64,000 nucleotides of DNA from DASZTV01 sp035550655 (GTDB taxonomy: Bacteria > Actinomycetota > Actinomycetes > JAFAQI01), in contig DASZOU010000034.1 in assembly GCA_035550655.1 (NCBI GenBank), positions 11,335 through 75,334 of the forward strand, given 5' to 3'. This document shows, piece by piece, positions 1 through 8,254 of this stretch; the first letter of the stretch is position 1, and every line of letters starts with the position of its first letter. The position numbers were made by a program, and so were the translations under genes. The notes under the pieces are model-generated. The model did no database searches. It saw only the letters and a program-made list of their open reading frames with translations, and was not told the DNA's origin.

Positions 1-738
1 CGGCACGGGGTACTGGCCGAGCACGAACAACAGGATGGCCTCGTGCATCGCTTCGACCGGAGCGATCGACGCCGCTGTCGCGATGCCGCCGGGATCCGAG
101 ACGTTCGCGGCTGCGAAGACGTAGGTCTGCGCAGCGGCGCTCTCGAGGCCTTGGGCGACCTTCGCGACGTCACCCAGGGTCTTCGCCGACTTCAACGCGG
201 AGACGGCCTGCGGTGCAATGGTCAGCGGCGTACCCGTGACCTGCGGGAGACCGGCTCCCTTGAGCACCGCGTTCCAAGCCGCGCTGTGATCGCGATGCTG
301 CTTCTGCACGACCGTGGCGAACTCCGCGATTGCCGGCGGCACCTTCCCGTACACGCCTTTGCCGGCGTTGGAGAGCACGAGGCCGTAGCCCGCGACCGCG
401 AGGTTCTCCAGCGCGGCGGCAAGCGCGACGACTTTGAGGTCACCCATGTACGGCGACGAGCCGCTGGGCGGGCTCGTGGTGCCGGTCGCTGCCTTTCCGC
501 CGCTGCTGTTGCTCCCGCAGGCCGCGAGGACCCCGACACCTGCGACCGCGAGTGAGCCGAACAGCAGGCTTCGACGGCTGGCCTGCGATTGGGCGATGCC
601 GGCGAGACGATCGGTCAGCGACGCCATGTTCTCGCGTACCTCCGCCATGGAATCCTCGTGCATGTCCTCGAGGTCCCGCGTCATCGCGGTGAGCTCGCGC
701 TCCGAGATCGCGATCGGGTCCTTGTCGGGGGCGTTCAC
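1..738 (-). CDS. Tat-exported ferritin-like lipoprotein (partial, 3' end outside window)
   Basis: The gene runs off the left edge, leaving 246 codons. It starts at a GTG whose last two bases are part of the TGA of the upstream ferritin-like gene. A 50-residue cytoplasmic-looking N-tail precedes a twin-arginine signal (SRRSLLFG, R55-R56) ending in a lipobox, LAAC, with Cys74. The mature part has ferritin-like helices: ENLAVAGYG, QKQHRDH and an ExxH motif in EAMHEA. Family knowledge: such proteins have a four-helix bundle that may bind a di-metal centre. Inference: an exported, membrane-anchored ferritin-like protein, probably a substrate of the Tat genes two loci upstream. The iron or redox function is unproven. 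Confidence 0.8.
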   Translation of the reverse strand, partial: MNAPDKDPIAISERELTAMTRDLEDMHEDSMAEVRENMASLTDRLAGIAQSQASRRSLLFGSLAVAGVGVLAACGSNSSGGKAATGTTSPPSGSSPYMGDLKVVALAAALENLAVAGYGLVLSNAGKGVYGKVPPAIAEFATVVQKQHRDHSAAWNAVLKGAGLPQVTGTPLTIAPQAVSALKSAKTLGDVAKVAQGLESAAAQTYVFAAANVSDPGGIATAASIAPVEAMHEAILLFVLGQYPVP

Positions 739-1565
739 TTGACGGCTCCTTCACTGGCCGGGGAGGCCGACTTGGTGGGGTAGAACGCATCCGGGAACCC
801 GACGCTGCCGGCAGCCTTCGGGAGCTTGTTCAGCTTCGGCGGAAGTGCGATCAGCTGCGGCGCTCCGCCGTCGAGCAGAGCCTTCACCGCGAGCAGGATC
901 GCCTTGTGTTGCGCCTCGACACCGGCGACACCGGCGAACAGCTGACGCAGGTCGCCGGTGGTCACCTGCGACACGTTCTTGGTGTATGTCTGCGCCGCGA
1001 CGTCTTCCAGCGCGATGGCCAGTCCGACGACCGCGGCGGCGTTGGTCAGCTTTGGCTTCTGCGAGTTGACGTAGGCCAGGTACTTCGGGTCCGGCTGGTG
1101 CTGCTCCTTGCCGCCGAGCTGCTTGACGGCGGCGTTGAAGCCCTTGGCGTGGTCCTGGTGCTGCTTCATGGTCATCTGCGCGAACGCCTTGACGACGCCG
1201 TTGGCGGAGCTGCCTCCGATGAACGGCAGCCCGAGGGCGACGCCGTACGTCGCGACGGCAAGGTTCTCGATCGACGCGGCGGTCTGCAGCACCTGCACGT
1301 CGGTGTTGCCTGCGGCGAAGGCAGGCATTGCCGACGCCAGCACTGCCGCACCGGCAGCGCCTGCGATGACGGTCCCGGCGCCGAGGCCGCGTGAACGCTC
1401 GAAGGATGACTCCTTCGCCGCGGCCACATAGTCCTTCAGCTGGTCACGACCAGTGCGCATCGCGTCCGCATGGAGGTCTTGCGACTCCTCCATGAGGACG
1501 GCGAGCCCAACGTCCGACGACACTGCGCCGTCCGACGACGCTGTGCCGTCCAATGAATCTGACAC
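735..1565 (-). CDS. exported ferritin-like domain protein
   Basis: 276 residues. After a roughly 55-residue N-tail there is a signal-like segment (RSRGLGAG followed by an Ala/Gly-rich hydrophobic stretch, cleavage near AFA-AG at residue 84). The motif is R-x-R rather than a true RR pair, so Tat export is plausible but weaker than in the downstream paralogue. Ferritin-like features are IENLAVATYG, MKQHQDHAKG, ALEDVAAQTY and VEAQHKAILL (ExxH). It overlaps the downstream ferritin-like gene by four bases (GTGA), so the two are translationally coupled. The two share a pre-signal motif, H-x-D-[AS]-M (DLHADAM here, DMHEDSM there). Function beyond the fold is unknown. Confidence 0.8.
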   Translation of the reverse strand: MSDSLDGTASSDGAVSSDVGLAVLMEESQDLHADAMRTGRDQLKDYVAAAKESSFERSRGLGAGTVIAGAAGAAVLASAMPAFAAGNTDVQVLQTAASIENLAVATYGVALGLPFIGGSSANGVVKAFAQMTMKQHQDHAKGFNAAVKQLGGKEQHQPDPKYLAYVNSQKPKLTNAAAVVGLAIALEDVAAQTYTKNVSQVTTGDLRQLFAGVAGVEAQHKAILLAVKALLDGGAPQLIALPPKLNKLPKAAGSVGFPDAFYPTKSASPASEGAVK

Positions 1566-1673
1566 CTTGCCTCCTTCTCGACGATCGCGTTGTCGATCGA
1601 ATCGGTGGTGGTTCGCCGAGAAGTGGGATTCAGATCACCATGCGGCGGAGAAACTTTCGTGACCCGCGAAGTG

Positions 1674-1916
1674 CTACTGCTCGTCGAACACCGCGTCGGC
1701 GAGCCGGCGCGGATGCAGCGATGCGACGTCGAGATCCGCGAGCTCCGGGCCCAGCTCTGCCTTCACCTCGGAGAGCGCGCCACGAGCGACTTCGCGAATC
1801 CGGCGGATCGTCTGAACCGCATGGCTGATCGCCCGGGGCAGCCGGTCGGGACCGAACAGCAACAACCCGGCGGCCGCGATGAGGAGGATCTCGAACGGGC
1901 CGAGGTTTCCGATCAC
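1674..1916 (-). CDS. tatB: TatB/TatA-family twin-arginine translocase subunit
   Basis: 80 residues starting at GTG 1916, just after the tatC stop. One N-terminal membrane helix (FEILLIAAAGLLLFG), then the GPDRLP hinge typical of TatB (TatA usually has G-x-KLP) and an amphipathic charged helix. A longer reading frame exists upstream but would overlap tatC by about 190 bp, so I use the short start. It forms tatA-tatC-tatB with its neighbours and would make the substrate-receptor complex with TatC. The 108-bp gap downstream leads to the exported ferritin-like pair. Confidence 0.85.
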   Translation of the reverse strand: MIGNLGPFEILLIAAAGLLLFGPDRLPRAISHAVQTIRRIREVARGALSEVKAELGPELADLDVASLHPRRLADAVFDEQ

Positions 1917-1920
1917 AAGG

Positions 1921-2781
1921 TCACGCTCCGAGGTCTGCGGTCGAGTCGAGCGAGGCCGCTTCGTCATCGGCAAGCCCGGCGTAAGGCGAGGCGCTGAGGC
2001 GGCGGTCTCGTCGGCGGTCATGCGCGGTTGCGACGAGGAGCGCGAGGCCGAACAGCAATGACATCGGCCCGGCGAGCGCGAGCATCGTGAACGGATCCTG
2101 GCTCGGCGTCGCAACTGCGGCGAAGACGACGATGCCGAAGACGATCGCTCGGCCCCAGGACCGCAACCGTTGGGCGGACAGGACCCCGACCCGGTTGAGC
2201 ATCACGACGAGCAGCGGGAACTCGAACGAGACGGCGAAGACGAGAACCATCGTCAGGACGAAGGACAGGTAGCTGTTGAACGTGAGCAGCGAGCTGATCC
2301 CTCCGCTGGCGAAGCCGAGCAGGAAGTGCAGGCTCTTGGCCAGCGTCAGCCAGGCGAACACTCCGCCGAGGGTGAACAGCGCCATCGATGCGGCGACGAA
2401 GGACAGCGCGTGCCGGCGCTCGTGCGCGTAGAGCGCGGGGGTGATGAATCGCCAGACCTGGTACAGCCAGATCGGTGCGGACAGCACGATCCCGGCGTAC
2501 AACGACAGTTTCAACGTCAGCGTGAACGCGTCGAGCACACCAGTGACGACGAGCGCGCAACGGTCGTGGACGAGGCGGTAGCTGTCGGGCAGGCTGCAGT
2601 ACGGGTGCGTCAGACCGCGCATCAGCCAGTGATGGAAGACGTAGGACACGATGGTCGCCACGACGACCGCCACAATGCACACGCAGACGCGGTAGCGCAG
2701 CTCCCGAAGGTGCTGCTCCAAGGACATCCGCCCGTCCGGCGGCGCCGTGACACCGGCGCGAGCCGGACGGGGCATCCTCAC
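1921..2781 (-). CDS. tatC: Sec-independent translocase TatC
   Basis: 286 residues, a polytopic membrane protein with six predicted helices. The N-terminal HLRELR motif (residues 24-29) is the TatC signature, and the conserved acidic/proline loop FEFPLLVVML precedes helix 5. With TatB it recognises twin-arginine signals. It lies 10 bp after tatA and 4 bp before tatB. The charged C-terminus (residues 252-286) is poorly conserved in TatC proteins. The start could be the first ATG or one three codons in. Confidence 0.93.
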   Translation of the reverse strand: MRMPRPARAGVTAPPDGRMSLEQHLRELRYRVCVCIVAVVVATIVSYVFHHWLMRGLTHPYCSLPDSYRLVHDRCALVVTGVLDAFTLTLKLSLYAGIVLSAPIWLYQVWRFITPALYAHERRHALSFVAASMALFTLGGVFAWLTLAKSLHFLLGFASGGISSLLTFNSYLSFVLTMVLVFAVSFEFPLLVVMLNRVGVLSAQRLRSWGRAIVFGIVVFAAVATPSQDPFTMLALAGPMSLLFGLALLVATAHDRRRDRRLSASPYAGLADDEAASLDSTADLGA

Positions 2782-2791
2782 GTGCGGTCTG

Positions 2792-2995
2792 TCAGTGCGC
2801 GACGGGCTCGGCCGGCTGGGCGGGTGCCGCGCCGACGGCGGCTGGTTCGTCGTCGTGCAGCGACCGCAGCTCCGTCTTCATGATGCGTGCCGATCGCCCG
2901 AGCGAGCGTGCTGCGTCAGGCAGTCGCTTCGCGCCGAACAACAGCACGAAGACACCCGCCACGATCAATAGGTGCCAAGGTCCGAACTCGCCCAT
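2792..2995 (-). CDS. tatA: twin-arginine translocase subunit TatA
   Basis: 67 residues starting at the ATG of MGEFGPWHLL. It has one membrane helix (HLLIVAGVFVLLFG), the hinge GAKRLPDAAR, then an amphipathic helix and an acidic Ala/Pro-rich tail, as in TatA pore subunits. An upstream in-frame ATG nine codons earlier would add MAAKHRERP, which TatA proteins do not have. First gene of a tatA-tatC-tatB order. It lies 75 bp downstream of a fatty-acid methyltransferase and probably continues the same transcript. Confidence 0.9.
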   Translation of the reverse strand: MGEFGPWHLLIVAGVFVLLFGAKRLPDAARSLGRSARIMKTELRSLHDDEPAAVGAAPAQPAEPVAH

Positions 2996-3070
2996 GGGTC
3001 GCTCCCGATGCTTCGCCGCCACGTGTGTGGCGTGGTCTCGAGAGGTGTTCGCCCGGCGCGCCGGTTTGGA

Positions 3071-4375
3071 TCAACCGCGCCGGCTGGTCGTTGCCACCCC
3101 CGCAGTGCTCGGCTCCCAGCCGGTTCGTGTGGCGGGCATGCCGCTGACGCCCGCGACGGTCGGCTTCACCGCGACGATCTGGTCGACGCCCATCCGGTTC
3201 TCGGCGAAGGCCAGCGCGCCACCCGCGAGGTACAACCGCCACACCCGTGCTTGTGTCATGCCGACGGCAGCGACGACGTCGTCCCATCGCGTGTCGAGCT
3301 GCCGCTGCCAGGCGTGCACCGTGTGCACGTAGTGCTCGCGCATGGCGTGCACGTCGCGCAGCTCGAGGCCGGCTTCGGCCAGAACCGCCAGCGTCTCGTG
3401 CACCGGGCGCATGTGCATGTCCGGCGCGATGAAACGCTCGATGAACGGCCCGCCTCCGGGACGCGAGCCGCCGCGCGACATCTGCTGGATGAGCAGCCGG
3501 CCCTGTGGGGCGAGCAGCCGGTGCAGTGCCGCAGCGAAGGCCGGGTAGTTGCCGGCACCGACATGCTCACCCATCTCGATCGCGGTGATCGCGTCGTACG
3601 GGCCGTCGGTCAGGTCGCGATAGTCGAGCAGGCGTAGCTCGACGAGATGACCGAGACCGAGCGTCTCGACGCGATCGGTGGCGAACGCGAGCTGCTCCGC
3701 CGAGATCGTGATGCCGGTCACCCGCGCGCCGTAGTCCCGCGCGGCATGAACCGCCAGCGCACCCCAGCCGCAGCCGACGTCGAGCAGATGGCTTCCGGGG
3801 CCGACCCCGAGCTTGCGGCAGATCATGTCGAGCTTGTCGCGTTGCGCATCGCCGATGTCGTACGACGAGTTCTCCGACGTCCAGTAGCCGCTGGAGTACG
3901 CCATGTTCTCGTCGAGAAGCAACGAGTAGAGGGTGTTGGAGACGTCGTAATGGTGATGGATGACGGCCGCGTCGCGTCGCCGGCTGTGCAGGCGGCCGCG
4001 CGGCACGAGCTCGCCCTCGGGCCTCGCCGGCCGGCGCCAGGCGCCGTGACGGGCGAGCAGCCCGACTCCTCGCAGGACGGTCATCGGGCCGATCCCGCGG
4101 CGATCCGGCAGGTCGCGAAGCACTGCCCACACCGCCGACAGCCCGGCTGCGATGTCGCCCTCGATGTCGAGGTCCCCGGTGATGTAGGCGCGGGCGAGGC
4201 CGAGCTCTCCCGGCGCCCACGCGATGTGTGCGCAGGCGCGCGGCGACCGCAACACCACGCACGGAGCGTCCGCCGGGCCGGCGGTGCTGCCGTCCCAGGC
4301 GCGGACGCTGACCGGCAGCCGTCCACCGAACAGTGGTGCCACCAGGGCCTCGATCTCAGTGGCGACTGTTGTCAT
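3071..4375 (-). CDS. cyclopropane-fatty-acid-synthase-like SAM methyltransferase (second copy)
   Basis: 434 residues. The ATG at 4375 overlaps the TGA of the first methyltransferase (ATGA). CFA-family hallmarks: HHYDVSN, the SAM-binding motif LLDVGCGWGALAV, YDAITAIEMGEHVG (the E-x-x-E/H element), and C-terminal VWRLYLAGGALAF. In classical CFA synthases and in its neighbour the last motif reads YLxYCEAGF; here the conserved Cys is Gly and the bicarbonate-site environment is changed. It probably methylates or cyclopropanates unsaturated phospholipid acyl chains, but product and activity are uncertain. Coexpressed with the neighbouring methyltransferase, DUF1365 and amine oxidase. Confidence 0.85.
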   Translation of the reverse strand: MTTVATEIEALVAPLFGGRLPVSVRAWDGSTAGPADAPCVVLRSPRACAHIAWAPGELGLARAYITGDLDIEGDIAAGLSAVWAVLRDLPDRRGIGPMTVLRGVGLLARHGAWRRPARPEGELVPRGRLHSRRRDAAVIHHHYDVSNTLYSLLLDENMAYSSGYWTSENSSYDIGDAQRDKLDMICRKLGVGPGSHLLDVGCGWGALAVHAARDYGARVTGITISAEQLAFATDRVETLGLGHLVELRLLDYRDLTDGPYDAITAIEMGEHVGAGNYPAFAAALHRLLAPQGRLLIQQMSRGGSRPGGGPFIERFIAPDMHMRPVHETLAVLAEAGLELRDVHAMREHYVHTVHAWQRQLDTRWDDVVAAVGMTQARVWRLYLAGGALAFAENRMGVDQIVAVKPTVAGVSGMPATRTGWEPSTAGVATTSRRG

Positions 4376-5643
4376 GTCCGTCCCTTGGTCATGGTGAGCT
4401 GTGCGACGTCGAGGTAGCCGGCTCGGAACCCGGCCTCGCAGTAGGCGAGGTAGAAGCGCCACATGCGCCGGAACATCGCATCGAATCCGAGGGCGTCGAT
4501 CGCATCGCTCGCGGCGTCGAACGTCTCGCGCCAGCGCCGCAGCGTCTCGGCATAGGACTGGCCGAACGCCATGATTTCGGTGATCTGCAGTGAGGTGTGA
4601 GACCGGGTGATCCGCTCGATCGCGTCGAGCGACGGGATCAGACCGCCCGGGAAGATGTACTTGTGCATCCAGGTGTAGGAGCGGCGCGAGGCCAGCATGC
4701 GCTGATGCGGCATCACGATCGCCTGTAGCCCGATCCGGCCATCGGGCGCGAGCCGTTGGTCGAGCACCTCGAAGAAGGTCTGCCACCAGCGCTCGCCCAC
4801 CGCCTCGATCATCTCCACGCTCACGATGGCGTCGTACTCACCGGGGATGTCGCGGTAGTCGCAGAGCCGTACGTCGACCAGGCCGGCAACGCCGGCGGCT
4901 TTCGCGCGCTCGACGGCGAGCGAGGCTTGTTCTTGCGAGAGCGTGATGGTGGTGACAGCCGCGCCGCGTCGGGCGGCGCGGATCGCGAGCTCGCCCCATC
5001 CCGTCCCGATCTCGAGCACCCGGCTGCCGTGCCCCACGCCGGCTTGGTCGAGCAACCGATCGATCTTGCGCCGCTGGGCCTCCGCGAGCATCTCCGACTC
5101 CGGACGGTCGAACAGCGCCGACGAGTACGTCATCGTCTCGTCGAGAAAGAGCGCGAACAGCTCGTTGGACAGGTCGTAGTGCCGCGAGATGTTCCGCCGG
5201 GCGCCGTGCCGGTCGTTGGCCTCCGCTGCCGGCTGGCGCGCGTCGTAGAGGTGGCGAAGCCACTGCAGCCGCGCCGGGATCAGTGATCCGACGTCGCGTG
5301 CGAGTGGCGTGATCGCCGCGACGAGGTCGGGTGCGTCCCAGTCGCCGGCCATGTACGCCTCGCCGAACCCGATCTTGCCGTCGCGGCCGAGGCGGTCGAA
5401 GAACCGCGCCGGGGAGATGATCCGCATCGCCGGGGCGTCGGAGGGACCGAGGTGCGTCCCGTCCGGCAGGTCGACCCGAAGCCCGGCGCGCCGGGCGATT
5501 CGTCGCATCACGATCTTCGCAACGATCGACCGCATCGGCGCGTGCCTTGGCGGGTTCAGCTCTGGCCATCGCTGGGCGTCCGAGGTGCGCCCGGCTGCCG
5601 GCGTGGTCGCGGACGAGTGCTTCGCCGGGTCGACGATCGTCAT
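4372..5643 (-). CDS. cyclopropane/methyl fatty-acid synthase, UfaA1-like
   Basis: 423 residues. The start ATG at 5643 overlaps the DUF1365 stop. Motifs: RHYDLSN (154-160), SAM motif VLEIGTGWGE (209-218), SVEMIEAVG (275-283), WMHKYIFPGG, and FYLAYCEAGF with the conserved Cys402. These match the CFA synthase family including mycobacterial UfaA1 (Rv0447c), which has been linked to 10-methylstearate (tuberculostearate) formation. The order amine oxidase, DUF1365, CFA next to an ECF sigma/anti-sigma pair repeats the mycobacterial sigK locus. Likely acts on membrane phospholipids at the cytoplasmic face. Whether the product is cyclopropane, methylene or methyl branched cannot be read from sequence. 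Confidence 0.88.
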   Translation of the reverse strand: MTIVDPAKHSSATTPAAGRTSDAQRWPELNPPRHAPMRSIVAKIVMRRIARRAGLRVDLPDGTHLGPSDAPAMRIISPARFFDRLGRDGKIGFGEAYMAGDWDAPDLVAAITPLARDVGSLIPARLQWLRHLYDARQPAAEANDRHGARRNISRHYDLSNELFALFLDETMTYSSALFDRPESEMLAEAQRRKIDRLLDQAGVGHGSRVLEIGTGWGELAIRAARRGAAVTTITLSQEQASLAVERAKAAGVAGLVDVRLCDYRDIPGEYDAIVSVEMIEAVGERWWQTFFEVLDQRLAPDGRIGLQAIVMPHQRMLASRRSYTWMHKYIFPGGLIPSLDAIERITRSHTSLQITEIMAFGQSYAETLRRWRETFDAASDAIDALGFDAMFRRMWRFYLAYCEAGFRAGYLDVAQLTMTKGRT

Positions 5644-6305
5644 CGCGGCACCACCGCCAGGCCGCGCCGCCACAACCGGATGCCCTGCCAGCGAATCAGG
5701 GCGGACACCCGAAGCGGTGCAACCGGGTAACGCGCCCACATCCGCAACATCGCGCCCGCCGTCGCCGGGCGCCGCTCACCCGCCATCGTGGCGACGAAGC
5801 GCTCGCCCTCGGCGCGGTGCAGCGTCACCGAGACGGACAGCCGTTCGCCCGGCTCGGTCACGTGTATCCGGTAGTGGCCGTCGACGGGGTAGAACGGCGA
5901 CACGTAGAGCTCCTTGTCCGTATCGGCGTGGCCGGTCGCGTCGAGCTGCAGCACGTAGGCGTGGCGGCCGCCGTACGTGTTGTGCACCTCGGCGACCACG
6001 GCCGCGAGACTGTCGTCGCGGTAGCACCAGAAGATGCTGATCGGGTTGAAGACGTAGCCGAGCACGCGAGCGTTCGCGAGCATGAGGATGCGGTCCGCGA
6101 CGATCCCGGATGTCGCGAGCTGCGCGCGTACGTCGACGTGGTCGCGAGCATCGAAGCTCGCGAGCGCACGCAGCGGCCGCGGCAACTTCGGCGGGTGATC
6201 GATGTCGATGAGCCAGGAGAAGCTCCGGTAGCGAAACACGTTGCGGACCGGGCTCAACCGGGTGTGGCGAATCGTCAGGTCGTACAGCGCCGGCGCGGTG
6301 CTCAC
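5640..6305 (-). CDS. DUF1365 family protein
   Basis: 221 residues, starting at GTG 6305, which overlaps the TGA of the FAD oxidoreductase (GTGA), and ending in a four-base overlap with the methyltransferase. Conserved DUF1365 signatures: YDLTIRHTRLSPVRNVFRY at the N-terminus, GYVFNPISIFWCYR, EVHNTYGGRHAYVL and FYPVDGHYRI. The family (Rv0448c in mycobacteria) occurs almost always beside a CFA-like methyltransferase and an FAD amine-oxidase-like protein. Its biochemical role is not established; a part in acyl-chain modification is inferred from context only. Confidence 0.88.
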   Translation of the reverse strand: MSTAPALYDLTIRHTRLSPVRNVFRYRSFSWLIDIDHPPKLPRPLRALASFDARDHVDVRAQLATSGIVADRILMLANARVLGYVFNPISIFWCYRDDSLAAVVAEVHNTYGGRHAYVLQLDATGHADTDKELYVSPFYPVDGHYRIHVTEPGERLSVSVTLHRAEGERFVATMAGERRPATAGAMLRMWARYPVAPLRVSALIRWQGIRLWRRGLAVVPR

Positions 6306-7561
6306 CACTTGACCCCGAAGCTCGCCGCGGCCTCGACGCCCGATCGGCACCCGTCTTCGTGGAAGCCCCACCCGTGATATGCGCCCGCGAACGCGGTGCG
6401 GTCCCGGTTGAGCGCCGGTAGCCACCGCTGCGCGGTCACCGACTCGCGAGTGAAGATCGGGTGTTCGTAGACCATCTCGGCGATGATCGCCTCGGGCGCG
6501 ATGTCGGTGGTGGGATTCAACGTCACGATGTGCCGGGTGGCGGTGGGGAGCCGCTGCAGCCGGGTGAGGTCGTAGGACACCAGCACCTGCTCGGTCTTCG
6601 CCTCGCACGCGGGCAGGAAGTAGTTCCAGGACGCCCGGGCGCGGGGCGCCGCGGGCAGGGTTGTGGCGTCGGTGTGGAGCACCGTGGGGTTTCGCGAGTA
6701 CGTGAAAGCACCAAGCGCCGCCCGCTCCGCGTCGGTGGGATCGGCGAGCAGCGACAGCGCGGTGTCGGCGTGGGTCGCCACGACGACTCTGTCGAAGCTG
6801 TGCACGATGTCACCGTCGTCGCGGACCTCTACCCCGTCGGCGTGACGTGCCACGGCCCGGACCGGCGACGCGGTCTCCACCGCGCTCAGCTGCTTCGCGG
6901 CGCGCTCGACGTAGGTGCGGCTCCCGCCGACCACTGTCCGCCACTGCGGCGACCCGGTGACCGAGAGCGCGCCATGGTTGGACAGGAACGCGAACAGGTA
7001 CCGAGCTGGGTAGCGCAGCGAGTCGCCCGCCCCGGCCGACCACACGGCGGAGACGAGCGGGATGACGAAGTGGGAGATGAAGTACGAGGTGTAGCCCCCC
7101 GCGCGCAGGAAGCCGCCAAGCGTTGTCGCGTCGTCTCCGGCCTCCAGGTGACGCCGCGCCGCGCGGTGAAACCGGGTGACCTCGGTGAGCATCCGGAGGT
7201 ACGCGGGCCTCGCCAGCGACCGCGGCCGCGCGAACAGGCCACCGAGGCCGCGAGCGCCCGCATATTCCAAGCCGCATTCGCGGCAGGACACCGACATGCT
7301 CATCTCGGTCGCCTGGGTCGTGACGCCGAGCTCGCCGAAGAGCCGCAGCAGGGCCGGGTAGGTGGCCTCGTTGTGGACGATGAAGCCGCTGTCCACGGCG
7401 ACGAGGCCGGCGTCCGAGGTCACGACGTCATGCGTGTGCGCATGACCGCCGAGCCGCGGTTCGGCCTCGAACAAGGTCACGTCGTACTGTCGCTGGAGGA
7501 GGTAGGCGGCGGTGAGCCCGGCTACGCCGGCTCCCACCACCGCAACCCGATGTCGTGCCAC
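6302..7561 (-). CDS. FAD-dependent amine-oxidase-like oxidoreductase
   Basis: 419 residues from GTG 7561. A Rossmann FAD-binding motif at the N-terminus (VAVVGAGVAGLTAA) is followed by the acidic FEAEPRLGGHAHT segment typical of NAD(P)-binding/amine-oxidase proteins. The C-terminus has the GAYHGWGFHEDG motif seen in the Rv0449c-type family. The open frame continues some 200 codons upstream, but that part is the antisense of the sigma gene, so I reject it. First gene of the minus-strand string, transcribed from the palindromic intergenic region shared with the ECF sigma gene. Inference: an acyl-chain desaturase/oxidase partner of the CFA-like enzymes. Confidence 0.85.
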   Translation of the reverse strand: MARHRVAVVGAGVAGLTAAYLLQRQYDVTLFEAEPRLGGHAHTHDVVTSDAGLVAVDSGFIVHNEATYPALLRLFGELGVTTQATEMSMSVSCRECGLEYAGARGLGGLFARPRSLARPAYLRMLTEVTRFHRAARRHLEAGDDATTLGGFLRAGGYTSYFISHFVIPLVSAVWSAGAGDSLRYPARYLFAFLSNHGALSVTGSPQWRTVVGGSRTYVERAAKQLSAVETASPVRAVARHADGVEVRDDGDIVHSFDRVVVATHADTALSLLADPTDAERAALGAFTYSRNPTVLHTDATTLPAAPRARASWNYFLPACEAKTEQVLVSYDLTRLQRLPTATRHIVTLNPTTDIAPEAIIAEMVYEHPIFTRESVTAQRWLPALNRDRTAFAGAYHGWGFHEDGCRSGVEAAASFGVKW

Positions 7562-7585
7562 GTATCGGTTTCGTCGGTGGTCGAG

Positions 7586-7621
7586 ATTCGGATCACCCGC
7601 CCGGCCGGGTGTGATCCGATC
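7586..7621. promoter_or_regulatory. palindromic divergent promoter region, sigK-like/amine oxidase
   Basis: A 28-bp imperfect palindrome (7590-7617) has arms GGATCACCCG and CGGGTGTGATCC around CCCGGC. Each outer edge carries a near-identical element reading outward: TGATCCGATC on + (CCGATC at 7616-7621) and TGATCCGAAT on - (CCGAAT at 7591-7586). Sixteen bases behind each lies CACCCG (+) or CACACC (-). CCGAAT equals the -10 reported for mycobacterial SigK promoters; the -35 fits poorly. Inference: autoregulated divergent ECF promoters with overlapping -35 regions. Confidence 0.45.
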
Positions 7622-7645
7622 TGGGAGGAGCGACGAATACCGCGT

Positions 7646-8254
7646 GTGCTGATGGATCAGATCGAGGGCGGGGCCCAGGTGCGTGTCGAAGGCCAGGAGG
7701 ACGCCGTCCTGCTGCGCGATGTCGCTCGTGGCAGCGAGGCCGCACTCGAGATCATCTACAACCGATACGGCCCCGCGTGCTACCGCTTGGCGCGGCGCAT
7801 CCTTGCCGACGGGCACCTGGCCGAAGACGTCGTCCAGCAGGTTTTCCTTGCGCTTTGGCAGGGTTCGGGATACGACCCGAGCCGAGGCGCGCTGAGTACA
7901 TGGCTGCTCGGCATCACGCACCACAAGGCCGTCGACATGGTCCGCCATCAGGAGCGGCGGCGGGCCGACCGGCTGGGGCCGGCGCAGGCCGAGATCGTTG
8001 CCGCCGGGCCCGAACCTGATGAGGTCGCCTGGGAGAGTCTTCGGGCGATCCAGGCGCGCGACGCGTTGCGCACCCTCTCCGGTGAGCACCGAGAGGTTCT
8101 GCTGCTGGCCTACTACGGCGGCTTCACCCAAAGTGAGATTGCCGAGATGACCGGCTTGCCGCTCGGCACCGTCAAGAGCCGAACGCTGCACGCGATGCGC
8201 AGGCTGCGCGCCACGCTCGCATCTAGTCTCGGCGACGAGGGGGAGACCCGATGA
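7646..8254 (+). CDS. sigK: ECF RNA polymerase sigma factor, SigK-like
   Basis: 202 residues from GTG 7646. An ATG at 7652 is an equal alternative; the Shine-Dalgarno-like GGGAGGAG at 7623-7630 is nearer the GTG. It has sigma region 2 (YNRYGPACYRLARRIL through the WLLGITHHKAVDMVR recognition helix) and region 4 (ALRTLSGEHREVLLLAYYGGFTQSEIAEM, with a TGLPLGTVKSRTLHAMR helix-turn-helix), and no region 1 or 3, so it is ECF class. Its stop overlaps the start of an RskA-type anti-sigma gene, as for SigK. Likely controls its own operon and the divergent fatty-acid genes. The symbol rests on locus synteny more than on residue-level proof. Confidence 0.85.
   Translation: MLMDQIEGGAQVRVEGQEDAVLLRDVARGSEAALEIIYNRYGPACYRLARRILADGHLAEDVVQQVFLALWQGSGYDPSRGALSTWLLGITHHKAVDMVRHQERRRADRLGPAQAEIVAAGPEPDEVAWESLRAIQARDALRTLSGEHREVLLLAYYGGFTQSEIAEMTGLPLGTVKSRTLHAMRRLRATLASSLGDEGETR

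Noticed and set aside
4376..4786. N-terminal extension of the second CFA-like protein
   Set aside because: It overlaps the first CFA gene by over 400 bp. The internal ATG at 4375 gives a normal-length protein and an ATGA overlap.
6461..7645. N-terminal extension of the ECF sigma reading frame (nearly 400 codons)
   Set aside because: It is antisense of the amine oxidase gene, lacks sigma motifs, and would cross the palindromic promoter region.
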